Of a stretch of 36,059 nucleotides of DNA, positions 1 through 8,458 are shown one piece after another (within the stretch, counting starts at the first letter, position 1; each line of letters begins with the position of its first letter). Origin of the DNA: CAZLFA01 sp964558665 (GTDB taxonomy: Bacteria > Desulfobacterota > Syntrophia > Syntrophales > PHBD01). Both the position numbers and the translations under genes were made by a program. The stretch covers positions 1 through 36,059 of the forward strand of contig CAZLFA010000044.1 of assembly GCA_964558665.1 (NCBI GenBank), read 5' to 3'. The notes under the pieces are model-generated. The model did no database searches and was not told the DNA's origin. It was given only the letters and a program-made list of their open reading frames with translations.

Positions 1-1
1 T

Positions 2-289
2 TTCTACCTCTTATAGGCTTTTATGAATTTACACAAAAAATCTTACACTACCATTGCTGCCATAAAATCTAAGATAGCTCCCTTTGTGGAACTGGGATAC
101 AAGTTATTTCGGAAACGTCTCTTCATCCTCAATTACTTTGTCTGCAATATCACAACGGCCATTTCCGAAGGGTTAAACAACAAGATCAAACGGCTATCCC
201 GCATGGCATACGGCTATCGAGATGTCTACTACTTCTTACTCAAGATACATCAGCATTGCGGACTACTCAACCCTAGGACTTCAACTTAA
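2..289 (+). pseudogene. ISL3-family transposase, C-terminal remnant
   Basis: The frame encodes the C-terminal end of an ISL3-type DDE transposase. The stretch AISEGLNNKIKRLSRMAYGY, followed by a HCGLLNP-like end, matches the conserved tail of that family (A-[IV]-SEG-N-KI ... MAYG[FY]R). A stop codon (TAG, 14-16) lies in the same frame upstream of the first ATG at 23, so the copy is interrupted even in the little that is visible. The rest of the element lies outside the window. I could not recognise a terminal inverted repeat or a target duplication downstream of the stop codon. The element is most likely a dead IS relic; whether a stop-free copy exists elsewhere in the genome cannot be seen here. 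Confidence 0.8.
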
Positions 290-581
290 AGACGAAAGAT
301 GGTTTATTATCTTCTCTATCCAGTCTGATCCTTTTTCCGGCATTTTTATTCCCTCAAGCCTTTCCTGCGTTATTCCTTCTCACAAGCAACTATCTTTGTT
401 AATAATTATATCACTTTTCCATAAAAATGTTGAGCTTTGAAATTCTTAACGATTTTCATAATATAAATTTTCCTTGACAGTAAACATTCTTTTTGTTAGC
501 AAGTGCCCCTTTAAATAATATACCTGTTTCACAGTTAGTCTGGAGAGCAGGTAAGATTAATACCCGAAAGGAGGCATCACA
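290..581. other. AT-rich intergenic stretch after the IS remnant
   Basis: There is no credible coding sequence here. It carries the candidate promoter of the downstream cysteine-rich protein gene near its right end and, immediately before that gene's GTG start, a strong Shine-Dalgarno (AAAGGAGG, about 567-574). Confidence 0.6.
474..502 (+). promoter_or_regulatory. Candidate sigma-70 promoter for the PxxKW protein gene
   Basis: A perfect TTGACA (474-479) is followed after 17 bp by TAGCAA (497-502), a weak -10 element (3 of 6). It lies 80 bp upstream of the GTG start at 582. The -35 is convincing; the -10 is not. Confidence 0.4.
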
Positions 582-857
582 GTGATCTGCCAGACTGTCA
601 AAGAAGGTTCCGAATGCACATTCATGTCCAAGAAGGGCTGCGGATATACGGGAGGGAGTTGCCACATCATTGTTGAAACCTGCGAAGGATGCAATAAGGT
701 AGTTGAGCTTTCTACTGGAAAATACTGCAAAGTATATCCGGAACCATCTGTAAAGTGGATTTTGGGCATATGCCCTACCGCCTCACATGTTAAAAGGGAA
801 GTCAAGGAAGTAGTTCAAAAGCTCAACCCCCTCAAAGCATCGAAAAGAGGCAAGTAA
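582..857 (+). CDS. PxxKW family cysteine-rich protein
   Basis: A 91-residue soluble protein with eight cysteines (C3, C12, C20, C27, C34, C37, C49, C64). It carries the signature that names the family, P-S-V-K-W at residues 55-59, together with the conserved GGSCH and CEGC motifs. The family occurs mainly in Desulfobacterota and related anaerobes; its function is not established, but the cysteine pattern suggests metal or iron-sulfur binding, which is inference. The GTG start is supported by an AAAGGAGG Shine-Dalgarno about 7 nt upstream. The C-terminus is lysine-rich and probably disordered. It is a single-gene unit: promoter candidate upstream, strong terminator 33 nt downstream, and the next gene convergent. 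Confidence 0.85.
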   Translation: MICQTVKEGSECTFMSKKGCGYTGGSCHIIVETCEGCNKVVELSTGKYCKVYPEPSVKWILGICPTASHVKREVKEVVQKLNPLKASKRGK

Positions 858-890
858 GATTTCCTTTTACCATATACATTATATAAACAA

Positions 891-924
891 GGCCGATGAG
901 AATGCATTCCCATCGGCCTTTTTT
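891..924 (+). terminator. Rho-independent terminator, probably bidirectional
   Basis: An 8-bp GC-rich stem (GGCCGATG 891-898 / CATCGGCC 911-918) is followed by TTTTTT. On the minus strand the stem is followed by TTGTTTATAT, so it may also end the merR-side operon, whose last stop codon is at 945. Confidence 0.85.
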
Positions 925-944
925 ATATCGTAACCTTCAGGACA

Positions 945-1313
945 CTAAATCATCTGCCTTATTTCCTGAAGAACCTTCTTGATCTGAATAAGCCTGAGTC
1001 TGTCAAATCCACCCATTTGTTCTTTATTTTGAACCTGTTCTTCTCTTTCTGATTCGTCTGTAGCCGATTTCAGCCTGTCAAGTTGCTGCCTTGCTCCGCT
1101 GATTGTAAAGTGTTCCTCATAAAGCAGTTTTTTGATGACTAGTAATGCTTCAACATCCTTCTTTCTGTATCGCCGCTGATCAGATTTGGAACGAACCGGC
1201 CTTACAGATTTGAATTCCGATTCCCAGTACCTGATCACATGCGGTTCCACGCTCAGAATTCTAGCAACCTCGCCGATGCGAAAATAGGCCTTATCGGGAA
1301 TCGATACGTCCAT
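945..1313 (-). CDS. MerR-family transcriptional regulator
   Basis: A 122-residue protein with an N-terminal MerR winged helix-turn-helix (about residues 10-80: YFRIGEVARIL, VIRYWESEF, RRYRKKDVE). A short charged helical tail follows instead of a metal- or drug-binding domain. It has no cysteines, so it is unlikely to be a metal sensor of the MerR/CueR type. It lies directly downstream of ihfA and is probably the last gene of the thrS-to-ihfA operon; a MerR gene after ihfA is a recurrent arrangement in Desulfobacterota. Its target and signal are unknown. Confidence 0.85.
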   Translation of the reverse strand: MDVSIPDKAYFRIGEVARILSVEPHVIRYWESEFKSVRPVRSKSDQRRYRKKDVEALLVIKKLLYEEHFTISGARQQLDRLKSATDESEREEQVQNKEQMGGFDRLRLIQIKKVLQEIRQMI

Positions 1314-1380
1314 GTTTTACCCCGCTACCATAAATTGATCAGTGCTTCCAGGAACGATACCAATTCGTTAATTTCTGCCC

Positions 1381-1656
1381 TTACTCATTGAGCGCCTTGC
1401 GCAATACCTGACTTGATTTAAAGGTCAGAACTTTTCTCGCTGATATTTCTATTTCGGTTCCGGTCTGAGGATTTCTACCTCTACGGGACTTCTTTTCCTT
1501 TACGACGAAATTGCCGAAACCGGAAATTTTAATCTTCTCACCCTTGGCCAGGGTTTCCTTCATGATGTCGAATACCGACTCGACGATACTGGCCGAATCT
1601 TTCTTTGAAAATCCCAGTTTCTCATACACCTCCTGGATAATATCAATCTTAGTCAT
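1381..1656 (-). CDS. ihfA: Integration host factor subunit alpha
   Basis: A 91-residue HU/IHF-family DNA-bending protein. The DNA-binding arm contains GRNPQTG with the intercalating proline, preceded by the conserved core ISGFGNF and followed by EIEISARKVLTFK. The alpha assignment comes from its place right after pheT, which is classical for ihfA (himA). A clear AGGAGG Shine-Dalgarno precedes the ATG. It would act as a heterodimer with IhfB encoded elsewhere, in nucleoid architecture and at sigma-54 promoters. The distance to the pheT stop codon is about 30 nt, consistent with co-transcription. Confidence 0.92.
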   Translation of the reverse strand: MTKIDIIQEVYEKLGFSKKDSASIVESVFDIMKETLAKGEKIKISGFGNFVVKEKKSRRGRNPQTGTEIEISARKVLTFKSSQVLRKALNE

Positions 1657-1686
1657 CTCCTGCCTCCTTTTATGATGATCCCCAAA

Positions 1687-4110
1687 TTATGATTGCTCTT
1701 CTCCACGAATTTTTGCACCGTATTCAGCCATGACTTTTTTCACAATTCTGCCGTGAACATCATTGACCTCCTGATCCGTAAGTGTCCGGTCGGAGGCGCG
1801 GTAAGAAAAACGTAGTCCTAAACTTTTCATACCTTCCGGTATCCCTTTGCCGTCATATACATCAAAAATACTTACTTTTTCAAGCAATTCTTCACCTAAC
1901 CCCTTGGACAAGGTTACAATTTTCTCCGCTTTCAGCTCAACCTTCACCAGAAAAGCCACATCTCTCGAACTTGAGGGAAATTTGCTTATCTCATCGAAAG
2001 CGATCTTTGCCGAATAAATTTCCGATAACAGGTCCATGTCTATCTCAAATGCCATGGCCCTGTTTCTCAGATCCATCTTTTTAATTACATCCGGATGAAT
2101 CTCTCCCATCCACCCCAGATTGACATTATTAACTGAAATATTACATGCCCTTCCGGGATGAAGAAATGGTTCCGGTACATTTGCTCTGTAGGAAACATCT
2201 CTGATTTTCAGACTATCGAATAGTCCTTCAATACATCCTTTTAGGTCATAAAAATCAGCCTGCAGATCATTGAAGTGCCAGCTGTCGTCATATCTGTGCC
2301 CCGTTAAGAGACCGCCTACCCTGGTTTTTTCCCGGGGAAGTGAACCTTCATTCTTATGATAGAATGTTCTTCCTATTTCAAAAATTTTAAGATCGAAACA
2401 CCCCGAATAGGTATTGGTCTTCATTGTTTTGAGCATACTATAGACCAGATTGGTACGCATAACGGACTGATCTTCAGTAAGGGGATTCCTTATCTTGACC
2501 ATCTGCCGCCGCTCGTCATCATGACCGAAATTAAGAAGATCAGCCCCTTCCGGAGATACGAAGCTATATGTTATAATTTCAGAATATCCAAAACCAGTTA
2601 AGACAGCCCTGACCCTGTCTTCGATAACACCTGTCAAGCTCTTTTCGATAGAAGAAACCGATACGGAAGGCATGCTAACCGGTATCTTGTCGTAACCATA
2701 CAGCCTGGCAATCTCCTCAATCAGATCGATCTCCCGGCTGATATCTACTCGAAAAGTTGGCGGTGTGACAAGATAGAGCCCCTGCTTATTATCGGTAACT
2801 TTCATTTCCAGACTATTGAGGATCGATATTATCTCCTGCTCGTCAATTGCCGTTCCAAGAAAATCATTTACCCGTTTTACCCGCAGAGGAATGTTCCGGA
2901 CCGGTTCAATCTTTTTAGGATAATTGTCTATGTAATTCCTGCATACCGTACCGTCCGAAAGGTCCGCCATGAGTTGTGCCGCTCTATCCAAGGCTCTTGT
3001 AACACCCTCGGGGTCGACTCCCCTCTCAAATCGGAACGCTGCGTCTGTACCCATTGCCAGCCATCGTGATGATCTTCGTATAGACGTGGGATTGAAGTAG
3101 GCACTCTCAAGGAGTACCGTTCCCGTATCATCCTTGACCTCAGAGTTCAGCCCCCCCATGATTCCAGCGATTGCTACCGGTTTGACCCCGTCACAAATCA
3201 TTAAGGTATCGCTTTTCAGTATCCTGTCTTTCTCATCAAGGGAGATAAAATGTTCATCCTGCTTTGATCGTCTTACAACAATACGCCCTTCTTCAAGAAA
3301 ACGATAATCAAAGGCATGCAGGGGTTGTCCCAACTCCATCATGACGAAATTTGTGATATCCACAATATTGTTGATTGCTCTGAGTCCGACAGCCTCCAGC
3401 CTTTGCCGCATCCACAGGGGAGACGGTCTTACTTCTACATTTTTTATAACCCTCGCCGTATATCTGGGGCACAGATCGTCATCCAAGATGGTTACGGATG
3501 TGATTGTGTTGATATCTTCTTCATTCTCCAATATGTTGATTTCAGGATATCTTAGTTTTCGGCCGGTAATCGCGGCAATTTCTCTTGCCACACCGATAAT
3601 GGAAAGACAGTCAGCGCGATTAGGCGTCACACCGATATCCAGAACAGTGTCATACAAATCAAGGGCTTCCTGGAGCTCCATGCCTAAGACAAGTTCTGAA
3701 GGCAGAATCATAATACCCTTGTTATCACTGCCTATTCCCAGTTCTTCTTCAGAGCAGAGCATGCCTTCGGACAACTCGCCTCTTATTCTGGAGCTTTTTA
3801 TCGTATATCCACCCGGTATAGTTGCCCCCACAGTGGCAAACGGCACAACGTCACCGGGTTTCATGTTCTTGGCACCGCATACTACCGGGTATATTTTATC
3901 GCCTGCTGATATATCACAAAGACTTAATTTATCTGCTCCCGGATGAGGTTTGACAGACAGTACTTTTGCGACGACAACACCAGAGAAATCAGGTGTCTTC
4001 TTCTCAATGGCATCAACTTCCAGTCCGGACATAGTAAGCCGGCTGGCAAGTTCTTCCACAGAAATGTCAATATCTACATAATCTCTAAGCCATTTAATGC
4101 TTACTTTCAT
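1687..4110 (-). CDS. pheT: Phenylalanyl-tRNA synthetase beta subunit
   Basis: An 807-residue protein, the usual length for bacterial PheT. Domains in order: an OB-fold tRNA-binding domain near residues 39-150 (VVVAKVLSVKPHPGADKLSL), the B3/B4 editing region (about 210-385, ending in AMGTDAAFRFERGVDP), the B5 domain (about 405-475), the catalytic-like core with GYSEIITYSFV, and a C-terminal ferredoxin-fold anticodon-binding domain (about 710-805, FPSSSRDVAFLV ... LRFSYRASDRTLTDQEV). It forms the alpha2-beta2 enzyme with PheS and attaches phenylalanine to tRNA-Phe in the cytoplasm. The start codon lies 1 nt after the pheS stop codon, so translation is probably coupled. Confidence 0.97.
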   Translation of the reverse strand: MKVSIKWLRDYVDIDISVEELASRLTMSGLEVDAIEKKTPDFSGVVVAKVLSVKPHPGADKLSLCDISAGDKIYPVVCGAKNMKPGDVVPFATVGATIPGGYTIKSSRIRGELSEGMLCSEEELGIGSDNKGIMILPSELVLGMELQEALDLYDTVLDIGVTPNRADCLSIIGVAREIAAITGRKLRYPEINILENEEDINTITSVTILDDDLCPRYTARVIKNVEVRPSPLWMRQRLEAVGLRAINNIVDITNFVMMELGQPLHAFDYRFLEEGRIVVRRSKQDEHFISLDEKDRILKSDTLMICDGVKPVAIAGIMGGLNSEVKDDTGTVLLESAYFNPTSIRRSSRWLAMGTDAAFRFERGVDPEGVTRALDRAAQLMADLSDGTVCRNYIDNYPKKIEPVRNIPLRVKRVNDFLGTAIDEQEIISILNSLEMKVTDNKQGLYLVTPPTFRVDISREIDLIEEIARLYGYDKIPVSMPSVSVSSIEKSLTGVIEDRVRAVLTGFGYSEIITYSFVSPEGADLLNFGHDDERRQMVKIRNPLTEDQSVMRTNLVYSMLKTMKTNTYSGCFDLKIFEIGRTFYHKNEGSLPREKTRVGGLLTGHRYDDSWHFNDLQADFYDLKGCIEGLFDSLKIRDVSYRANVPEPFLHPGRACNISVNNVNLGWMGEIHPDVIKKMDLRNRAMAFEIDMDLLSEIYSAKIAFDEISKFPSSSRDVAFLVKVELKAEKIVTLSKGLGEELLEKVSIFDVYDGKGIPEGMKSLGLRFSYRASDRTLTDQEVNDVHGRIVKKVMAEYGAKIRGEEQS

Positions 4111-4111
4111 A

Positions 4112-5128
4112 TCAAAACTGTTCTAGGAACCTCCAGTCATTTTCAAAGAAGAGGCGGATATCGGATATACCGTATTTCAGCATAGCAATTCTTTCCAACC
4201 CTAAACCAAAGGCAAATCCTGATACTTCATCTGGATCATATCCGACATTTTTAAAAACCTCAGGGTCTACCATTCCAGAACCCAGTATCTCAAGCCACCC
4301 GCTCTGACCGCATACGCGACAACCTTTACCTTTGCACATAACACATTTGATATCTACTTCGGCGCTTGGTTCGGTAAAAGGGAAAAAGCTGGGGCGGAAC
4401 TTCAAAGCTGTATCATCGCCAAACACATGTTTGAGAAAATAGGTTAAAACGCCCTTCAGATCACCAAAGGTCACCCCTCTATCAACCATCAAACCTTCTA
4501 TTTGATGAAACATAGGAGTATGGGACACATCTGAATCAGGACGGTATACTCGACCGGGAGAAAGGATGCGTATTGGCGGTTTGTACTTTTCCATCGTTCT
4601 GATTTGTACAGGGGATGTATGAGTGCGCAGGACTATATTCTCTTCTACATAAAATGTATCCTGCATGTCGCGTGCAGGATGGTCCTTGGGAATGTTCAGG
4701 GCTTCGAAATTGTAATGGTCCAGTTCAACTTCCGGACCTTCAACAACAGAAAATCCCAATCCGGCAAAGATATCACATATCTCTTTACATATCTGGATAA
4801 CAGGGTGGATTCTTCCATGTCGAATGCCCCGCCCTGGAAGAGTAATATCGATCCTTTCTCTGAGTAGCTCTTGATCTTTCTTTATTGAAACCAATCCGGT
4901 AAGCGCATTTTCTATTCTTGAAGATACAGCCTCCTTAATTTCGTTGCATAACTTACCGAATTGCGGTCTCTGTTCGACAGGGACAGCGCTAATGTTGCGG
5001 AGAAGTCCCGTGAGGACTCCCTTTCTTCCCAGATATTTTGTTTTGATTTCGAGAAGTTCCGCTTCTTCCGTCGCATTGGCGAGTTCATTGTCTATCTGTT
5101 TTCGGATCTCCTCAAGCTTGACCATCAT
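4112..5128 (-). CDS. pheS: Phenylalanyl-tRNA synthetase alpha subunit
   Basis: A 338-residue class II synthetase subunit. The N-terminal coiled-coil tRNA-binding part (about 1-90) is followed by the catalytic core with motif 2 (TSPVQIRTM, FHQIEGLMVD), the substrate-pocket segment FRPSFFPFTEPSAEVDI, a cysteine-containing loop (CVMCKGKGCRVCG), and motif 3 (GLGLERIAMLKYGI). It carries the aminoacylation site of the PheST heterotetramer. The start codon overlaps the rplT stop codon in an ATGA arrangement, and a second ATG follows at once (5125), so the true N-terminus may be one residue shorter. It is part of the thrS-infC-rpmI-rplT-pheST-ihfA operon. Confidence 0.97.
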   Translation of the reverse strand: MMVKLEEIRKQIDNELANATEEAELLEIKTKYLGRKGVLTGLLRNISAVPVEQRPQFGKLCNEIKEAVSSRIENALTGLVSIKKDQELLRERIDITLPGRGIRHGRIHPVIQICKEICDIFAGLGFSVVEGPEVELDHYNFEALNIPKDHPARDMQDTFYVEENIVLRTHTSPVQIRTMEKYKPPIRILSPGRVYRPDSDVSHTPMFHQIEGLMVDRGVTFGDLKGVLTYFLKHVFGDDTALKFRPSFFPFTEPSAEVDIKCVMCKGKGCRVCGQSGWLEILGSGMVDPEVFKNVGYDPDEVSGFAFGLGLERIAMLKYGISDIRLFFENDWRFLEQF

Positions 5129-5484
5129 GCCGTAAGTTCACCCTTAGCTACAGAAGCAATCCTGGAAAATCCATGCGGATCATGAACAGCAAGATCGGCA
5201 AGCATTTTCCTGTCGATAATGACTCCCGCCTGCTTCATACCGTTTATCAGCCTGCTGTATGTGATGTCGTTCAACTTTGCCGCAGCGCTGATGCGGGCGA
5301 TCCAAAGCTGCCTGAATTCTCTTTTCCTGACTCGTCTGTCACGGAATGCATATTTCAGAGCCCTGTCAACAGCCTCCGTGGCCGTCTTCAGCAGTCGACT
5401 TCTGGCCCCAAAAAATCCTTTGGCTCTTTTCAGGATCTTTCTTCTCTTCTTTTTAGCGGTCACAGCTCTTTTAACTCTTGACAT
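5125..5484 (-). CDS. rplT: 50S ribosomal protein L20
   Basis: A 119-residue basic protein with the typical L20 features: N-terminal MSRVKRAVTAKKKRRKILK, the long helix with GFFGARSRL and YAFRDRRVRKREFRQLWIAR, and the C-terminal globular end. It binds 23S rRNA early in large-subunit assembly and in several bacteria represses its own operon. It lies 47 nt downstream of rpmI, and its stop codon overlaps the pheS start by 4 nt. Confidence 0.97.
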   Translation of the reverse strand: MSRVKRAVTAKKKRRKILKRAKGFFGARSRLLKTATEAVDRALKYAFRDRRVRKREFRQLWIARISAAAKLNDITYSRLINGMKQAGVIIDRKMLADLAVHDPHGFSRIASVAKGELTA

Positions 5485-5531
5485 TTTATCTACTCCTTTT
5501 ATTCATTAACCTTTAAGACTCCAGCAAGGAA

Positions 5532-5729
5532 CTATGCATAAGGGATAAGTTTCTTAATGGCTCTTTCATTTGTCTTGTCGACCAGTGTATTTTTTCTCAA
5601 GTTCCTTTTTCTTTTTGTCGTCTTCGTTGTCAGGATATGACTCGCATAGGCCTTGCTGCGCTTAACCTTGCCAGTACCTGTAAGGCGGAACCGCTTCGCG
5701 GCCCCCCTGTGTGTCTTTACTTTAGGCAT
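5532..5729 (-). CDS. rpmI: 50S ribosomal protein L35
   Basis: A 65-residue very basic protein beginning MPKVKTHRGAAKRFRLTGTG, the standard L35 N-terminus, and ending KKLIPYA. The start is placed at 5729 rather than at an in-frame codon 15 nt further upstream, because an AGGAG Shine-Dalgarno sits 8 nt before this ATG and the family begins exactly here. It lies between infC and rplT, as in most bacteria. Confidence 0.96.
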   Translation of the reverse strand: MPKVKTHRGAAKRFRLTGTGKVKRSKAYASHILTTKTTKRKRNLRKNTLVDKTNERAIKKLIPYA

Positions 5730-5794
5730 TTTATCACTCCTCATGTTTTTTGATTGTTCAAGTACCTACCGCATACCATCTTAATGGATATCAA

Positions 5795-6304
5795 TCATTT
5801 CTTTGGTGCGACGATCATGATCATGTTGCGCCCTTCCAGTTTTGGATGCTGTTCAACTACACCTGCATCAGCCAGGGCAGCCTGGATATCATCCATAATT
5901 TTTCTACCAATATCGGCATAAGCAATTTCACGCCCCCGGAACATCATGGTAATTTTAACTTTATCCTGCTGCTCAAGGAATTTTTTAATATGTTTGACTT
6001 TAACCTGTATATCGTGTTCTTCCGTTTTCGGTCTTAGTCTTATTTCTTTTACCTGGATTACGCTTTGGCTTTTTTTGGCAATGTGTTGCTTTTTGCTCTG
6101 CTGATAACGGTATTTCCCATAATCCATGATCCTGCACACAGGCGGGTCCGAATTGGGGGCTACCTCAACCAGATCCAATCCAACCCTTGTTGCTTCAGCC
6201 AAGGCGTCCGTTAAGGATATAATTCCAAGCTGCTTGCCTTCTGAATCAATTACCCGGACATTCGGCACCCTGATCTCACGATTGACTTTTAATTCCTTAA
6301 CTAT
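5795..6304 (-). CDS. infC: Translation initiation factor IF-3, AUA start
   Basis: This factor binds the 30S subunit, keeps it apart from 50S and rejects wrong start codons. The N-terminal domain holds DLVEVAPNSDPPVCRIMDYG and the C-terminal domain VIQVKEIRLRPKTEEHD and GRNMIMIVAPKK. The first conventional start codon is a GTG at 6268, but it cuts off the family's conserved N-terminal motif. Reading upstream in frame gives IVKELKVNREIRVPNVRVID, and the codon at 6304-6302 is ATA, 6 nt after a perfect AGGAGG. No ATG, GTG or TTG lies in frame between the Shine-Dalgarno and the motif. Non-canonical AUU/AUA/AUC starts are characteristic of infC and underlie its autoregulation. The predicted product is 169 residues. 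Confidence 0.93.
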   Translation of the reverse strand: MVKELKVNREIRVPNVRVIDSEGKQLGIISLTDALAEATRVGLDLVEVAPNSDPPVCRIMDYGKYRYQQSKKQHIAKKSQSVIQVKEIRLRPKTEEHDIQVKVKHIKKFLEQQDKVKITMMFRGREIAYADIGRKIMDDIQAALADAGVVEQHPKLEGRNMIMIVAPKK

Positions 6305-6316
6305 ATGGCACCTCCT
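6302..6316 (-). promoter_or_regulatory. Shine-Dalgarno and AUA start codon of infC
   Basis: AGGAGG (complement of 6311-6316) stands 6 nt before ATA (complement of 6302-6304). This ideal spacing to a non-canonical codon fixes the start and implies the usual IF-3 feedback, in which IF-3 discriminates against its own start codon. Confidence 0.75.
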
Positions 6317-6396
6317 CCCAAAACAGATAATTAAACCTTCCAGGGCACTTATGCATCTCAGAATATGTCCCCAGAACTCCCTATCAAAATATTAAA

Positions 6397-8313
6397 CTAT
6401 TTGTATTGAGCACATTTCTCTTTCACTATATCAATAAAGGCTCCCGCGTCCATGGCACCGAGATTTTCACCGTCACGCTGACGAGGCGACACTTGTCGCG
6501 AGGCCGTCTCTCTATCGCCGATAACCAGCATATATGGCACCTTCTGCATCTGAGCTTCCCGAATCTTATATCCCAGCTTCTCGTTTCTGAAGTCGCCTTC
6601 GACACGAATCCCCGCCTCAAGGAGTTGCTGCTTCACTTCCTTTCCATAAGGAATATGCTTATCCGTAACGGTTACAATAACGGCTTGAACGGGAGACAGC
6701 CAAACAGGAAACGCTCCTGTATAATGCTCGATCAACACCCCCATGAAGCGTTCTATAGCTCCTAGAATAACTCTGTGCAACATTACCGGACGATGACGTT
6801 CACCATCCTCGCCTACGTAAGTCAGATCAAAACGTTCCGGCAGCGTGAAATCGCACTGAATTGTCGCACACTGCCACTTTCTCTTGAGTGCATCTTTAAG
6901 TTTGAAATCTATCTTCGGCCCATAGAAAGCACCGTCTCCAGGATTTACATCGTAAATCATATTGTTGTCTTTTAAAGCCTGCTCAAGGGCTGATGTGGCC
7001 ATCTCCCAATCCTGGTCGGAACCTATAGATTTTGCAGGCCGGGTGCTTAGTTCAACCTCATAATCAAAACCGAATATGCCCATGGCATAATTGACGAAAT
7101 CTGCTATTGCTCTTATTTCTTCATTCAACTGCGCCGGTGTGCAGAGAATATGAGCATCATCCTGAGTAAACTGACGCACCCTCATCAACCCGTGCAGGAC
7201 TCCCGCCTTTTCATGCCTGTGAACGGTCCCCAACTCAAAGTAACGCAAAGGGAGATCCCGATAACTACGGATCTTCGATTTATAAATGAGCATGTGCGAA
7301 AGGCAGTTCATGGGTTTTATTCCATAGGGATTCTCATCGACTTCGGTAAAATACATATTTTCCCGATAGTGATCAAAGTGACCGGATTTCTTCCACAGCT
7401 CAGCTTTAAGAATCTGAGGCCCCATAACCATATCATAGCCGCGCTTCAGGTGCTCCTTCCGTTCCCATTCCTCAATGAGGTAGCGGAGCAACATCCCCTT
7501 TGGATGAAATATAACCAATCCAGCTCCTGCCTCTTCATTAACCTGGAAGAGATCCAATTCTCTTCCCAGGCGGCGATGGTCTCTCTTTTTTGCCTCTTCC
7601 AAAACATTAAGATATTCTGCCAAGGCCTCCTGAGTTGAAAAACCAGTGCCATAAATACGCTGCAGCATCTTGTTCTTTTCATCGCCGCGCCAATATGCAC
7701 CTGCAACATTGAGCAGTTTAAATGCCTTGATCATGCCTGTGGAGGGAATGTGAGGTCCCCGGCAAAGATCAGTATACTCACCCTGGCTGTAAAGGCTCAC
7801 CGTCTTTATTCCCGCCGGCAGATCCCTGAGAAGTTCAACTTTGTAGTTTTCTCCCTTATCATTGAACAATTTAATCGCTTCTTCCCGTGATACCTCGCGT
7901 CTCATAAATGGACTGTTTGAGTTTACTATCTCCTTCATCCTTGACTCTATTTTTTCGAGGTCTTCCGGTGAAAATGTCTCGGAATATTCAAAATCATAAT
8001 AAAAACCGTCTTCAATGGAAGGCCCTATAGCCACCTGAACGCCCTTGAATGTATCCTGAACGGCCTGGGCCATGACATGAGAAATGCTGTGCCTCAGAAT
8101 GCCAAGCCCCTCCTTGGTCCCAACGTCAATCAAAGATAAAACGGCGTCTTGGGTCAGCGTATGACTCAGATCAACAGAATTTTGATCCAGCTTGGCAGCT
8201 AATGTTCCTGCCAGAGATTCTGGTCTCCAGGAGGCAATGACATCTTTAACAGTTCTTCCGACAGGAAATGTCTGAGTCGTTCCATCCGGCATTGTTATAT
8301 TGATATCGCTCAT
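6397..8313 (-). CDS. thrS: Threonyl-tRNA synthetase
   Basis: A 638-residue cytoplasmic class II synthetase of normal length. Domains in order: TGS domain (about 1-60), the editing domain with HSISHVMAQAV near residue 80 and a further cysteine/histidine site, the catalytic core with RYFELGTVHRHEKAG and RQFTQDDAHIL, zinc-ligand cysteine in PMNCLSHML, motif 3 region LHRVILGAIERFMG, and a C-terminal anticodon-binding domain (from about 540, VWLSPVQAVIVTVTDKH). It heads the operon thrS-infC-rpmI-rplT-pheS-pheT-ihfA. Its own leader is only about 65 nt after the preceding tRNA terminator, and I see no T-box or other attenuator there. The Shine-Dalgarno is weak (AGGTG). Confidence 0.97.
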   Translation of the reverse strand: MSDINITMPDGTTQTFPVGRTVKDVIASWRPESLAGTLAAKLDQNSVDLSHTLTQDAVLSLIDVGTKEGLGILRHSISHVMAQAVQDTFKGVQVAIGPSIEDGFYYDFEYSETFSPEDLEKIESRMKEIVNSNSPFMRREVSREEAIKLFNDKGENYKVELLRDLPAGIKTVSLYSQGEYTDLCRGPHIPSTGMIKAFKLLNVAGAYWRGDEKNKMLQRIYGTGFSTQEALAEYLNVLEEAKKRDHRRLGRELDLFQVNEEAGAGLVIFHPKGMLLRYLIEEWERKEHLKRGYDMVMGPQILKAELWKKSGHFDHYRENMYFTEVDENPYGIKPMNCLSHMLIYKSKIRSYRDLPLRYFELGTVHRHEKAGVLHGLMRVRQFTQDDAHILCTPAQLNEEIRAIADFVNYAMGIFGFDYEVELSTRPAKSIGSDQDWEMATSALEQALKDNNMIYDVNPGDGAFYGPKIDFKLKDALKRKWQCATIQCDFTLPERFDLTYVGEDGERHRPVMLHRVILGAIERFMGVLIEHYTGAFPVWLSPVQAVIVTVTDKHIPYGKEVKQQLLEAGIRVEGDFRNEKLGYKIREAQMQKVPYMLVIGDRETASRQVSPRQRDGENLGAMDAGAFIDIVKEKCAQYK

Positions 8314-8378
8314 ATCACACCTATCACCTAAGAAGACTTACTGTAGATCGCGCTTTGGCCACTTACAGAATTCTCTAT

Positions 8379-8416
8379 TAAAAAAGGCATCATCGTTCAA
8401 ATCACTTGATGATGCC
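8379..8416 (-). terminator. Rho-independent terminator of the tRNA-Val(GAC) gene
   Basis: On the minus strand, GGCATCATC (8416-8408) pairs with GATGATGCC (8394-8386), a perfect 9-bp stem, followed by TTTTTTA. It lies 43 nt after the tRNA 3' end and before thrS, so it separates the two transcription units. Confidence 0.85.
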
Positions 8417-8458
8417 CTCACCACTTACTCGTCACGATGGAATGGTCTGCGATAAGAA

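Noticed and set aside
3341..3946. A 201-codon open frame on the plus strand inside pheT
   Set aside because: It is antisense to a conserved domain of pheT, with low-complexity composition and no ribosome binding site.
8314..8378. T-box or threonine attenuator before thrS
   Set aside because: The leader is too short, with no specifier stem or antiterminator sequence; the nearby hairpin belongs to the tRNA gene.
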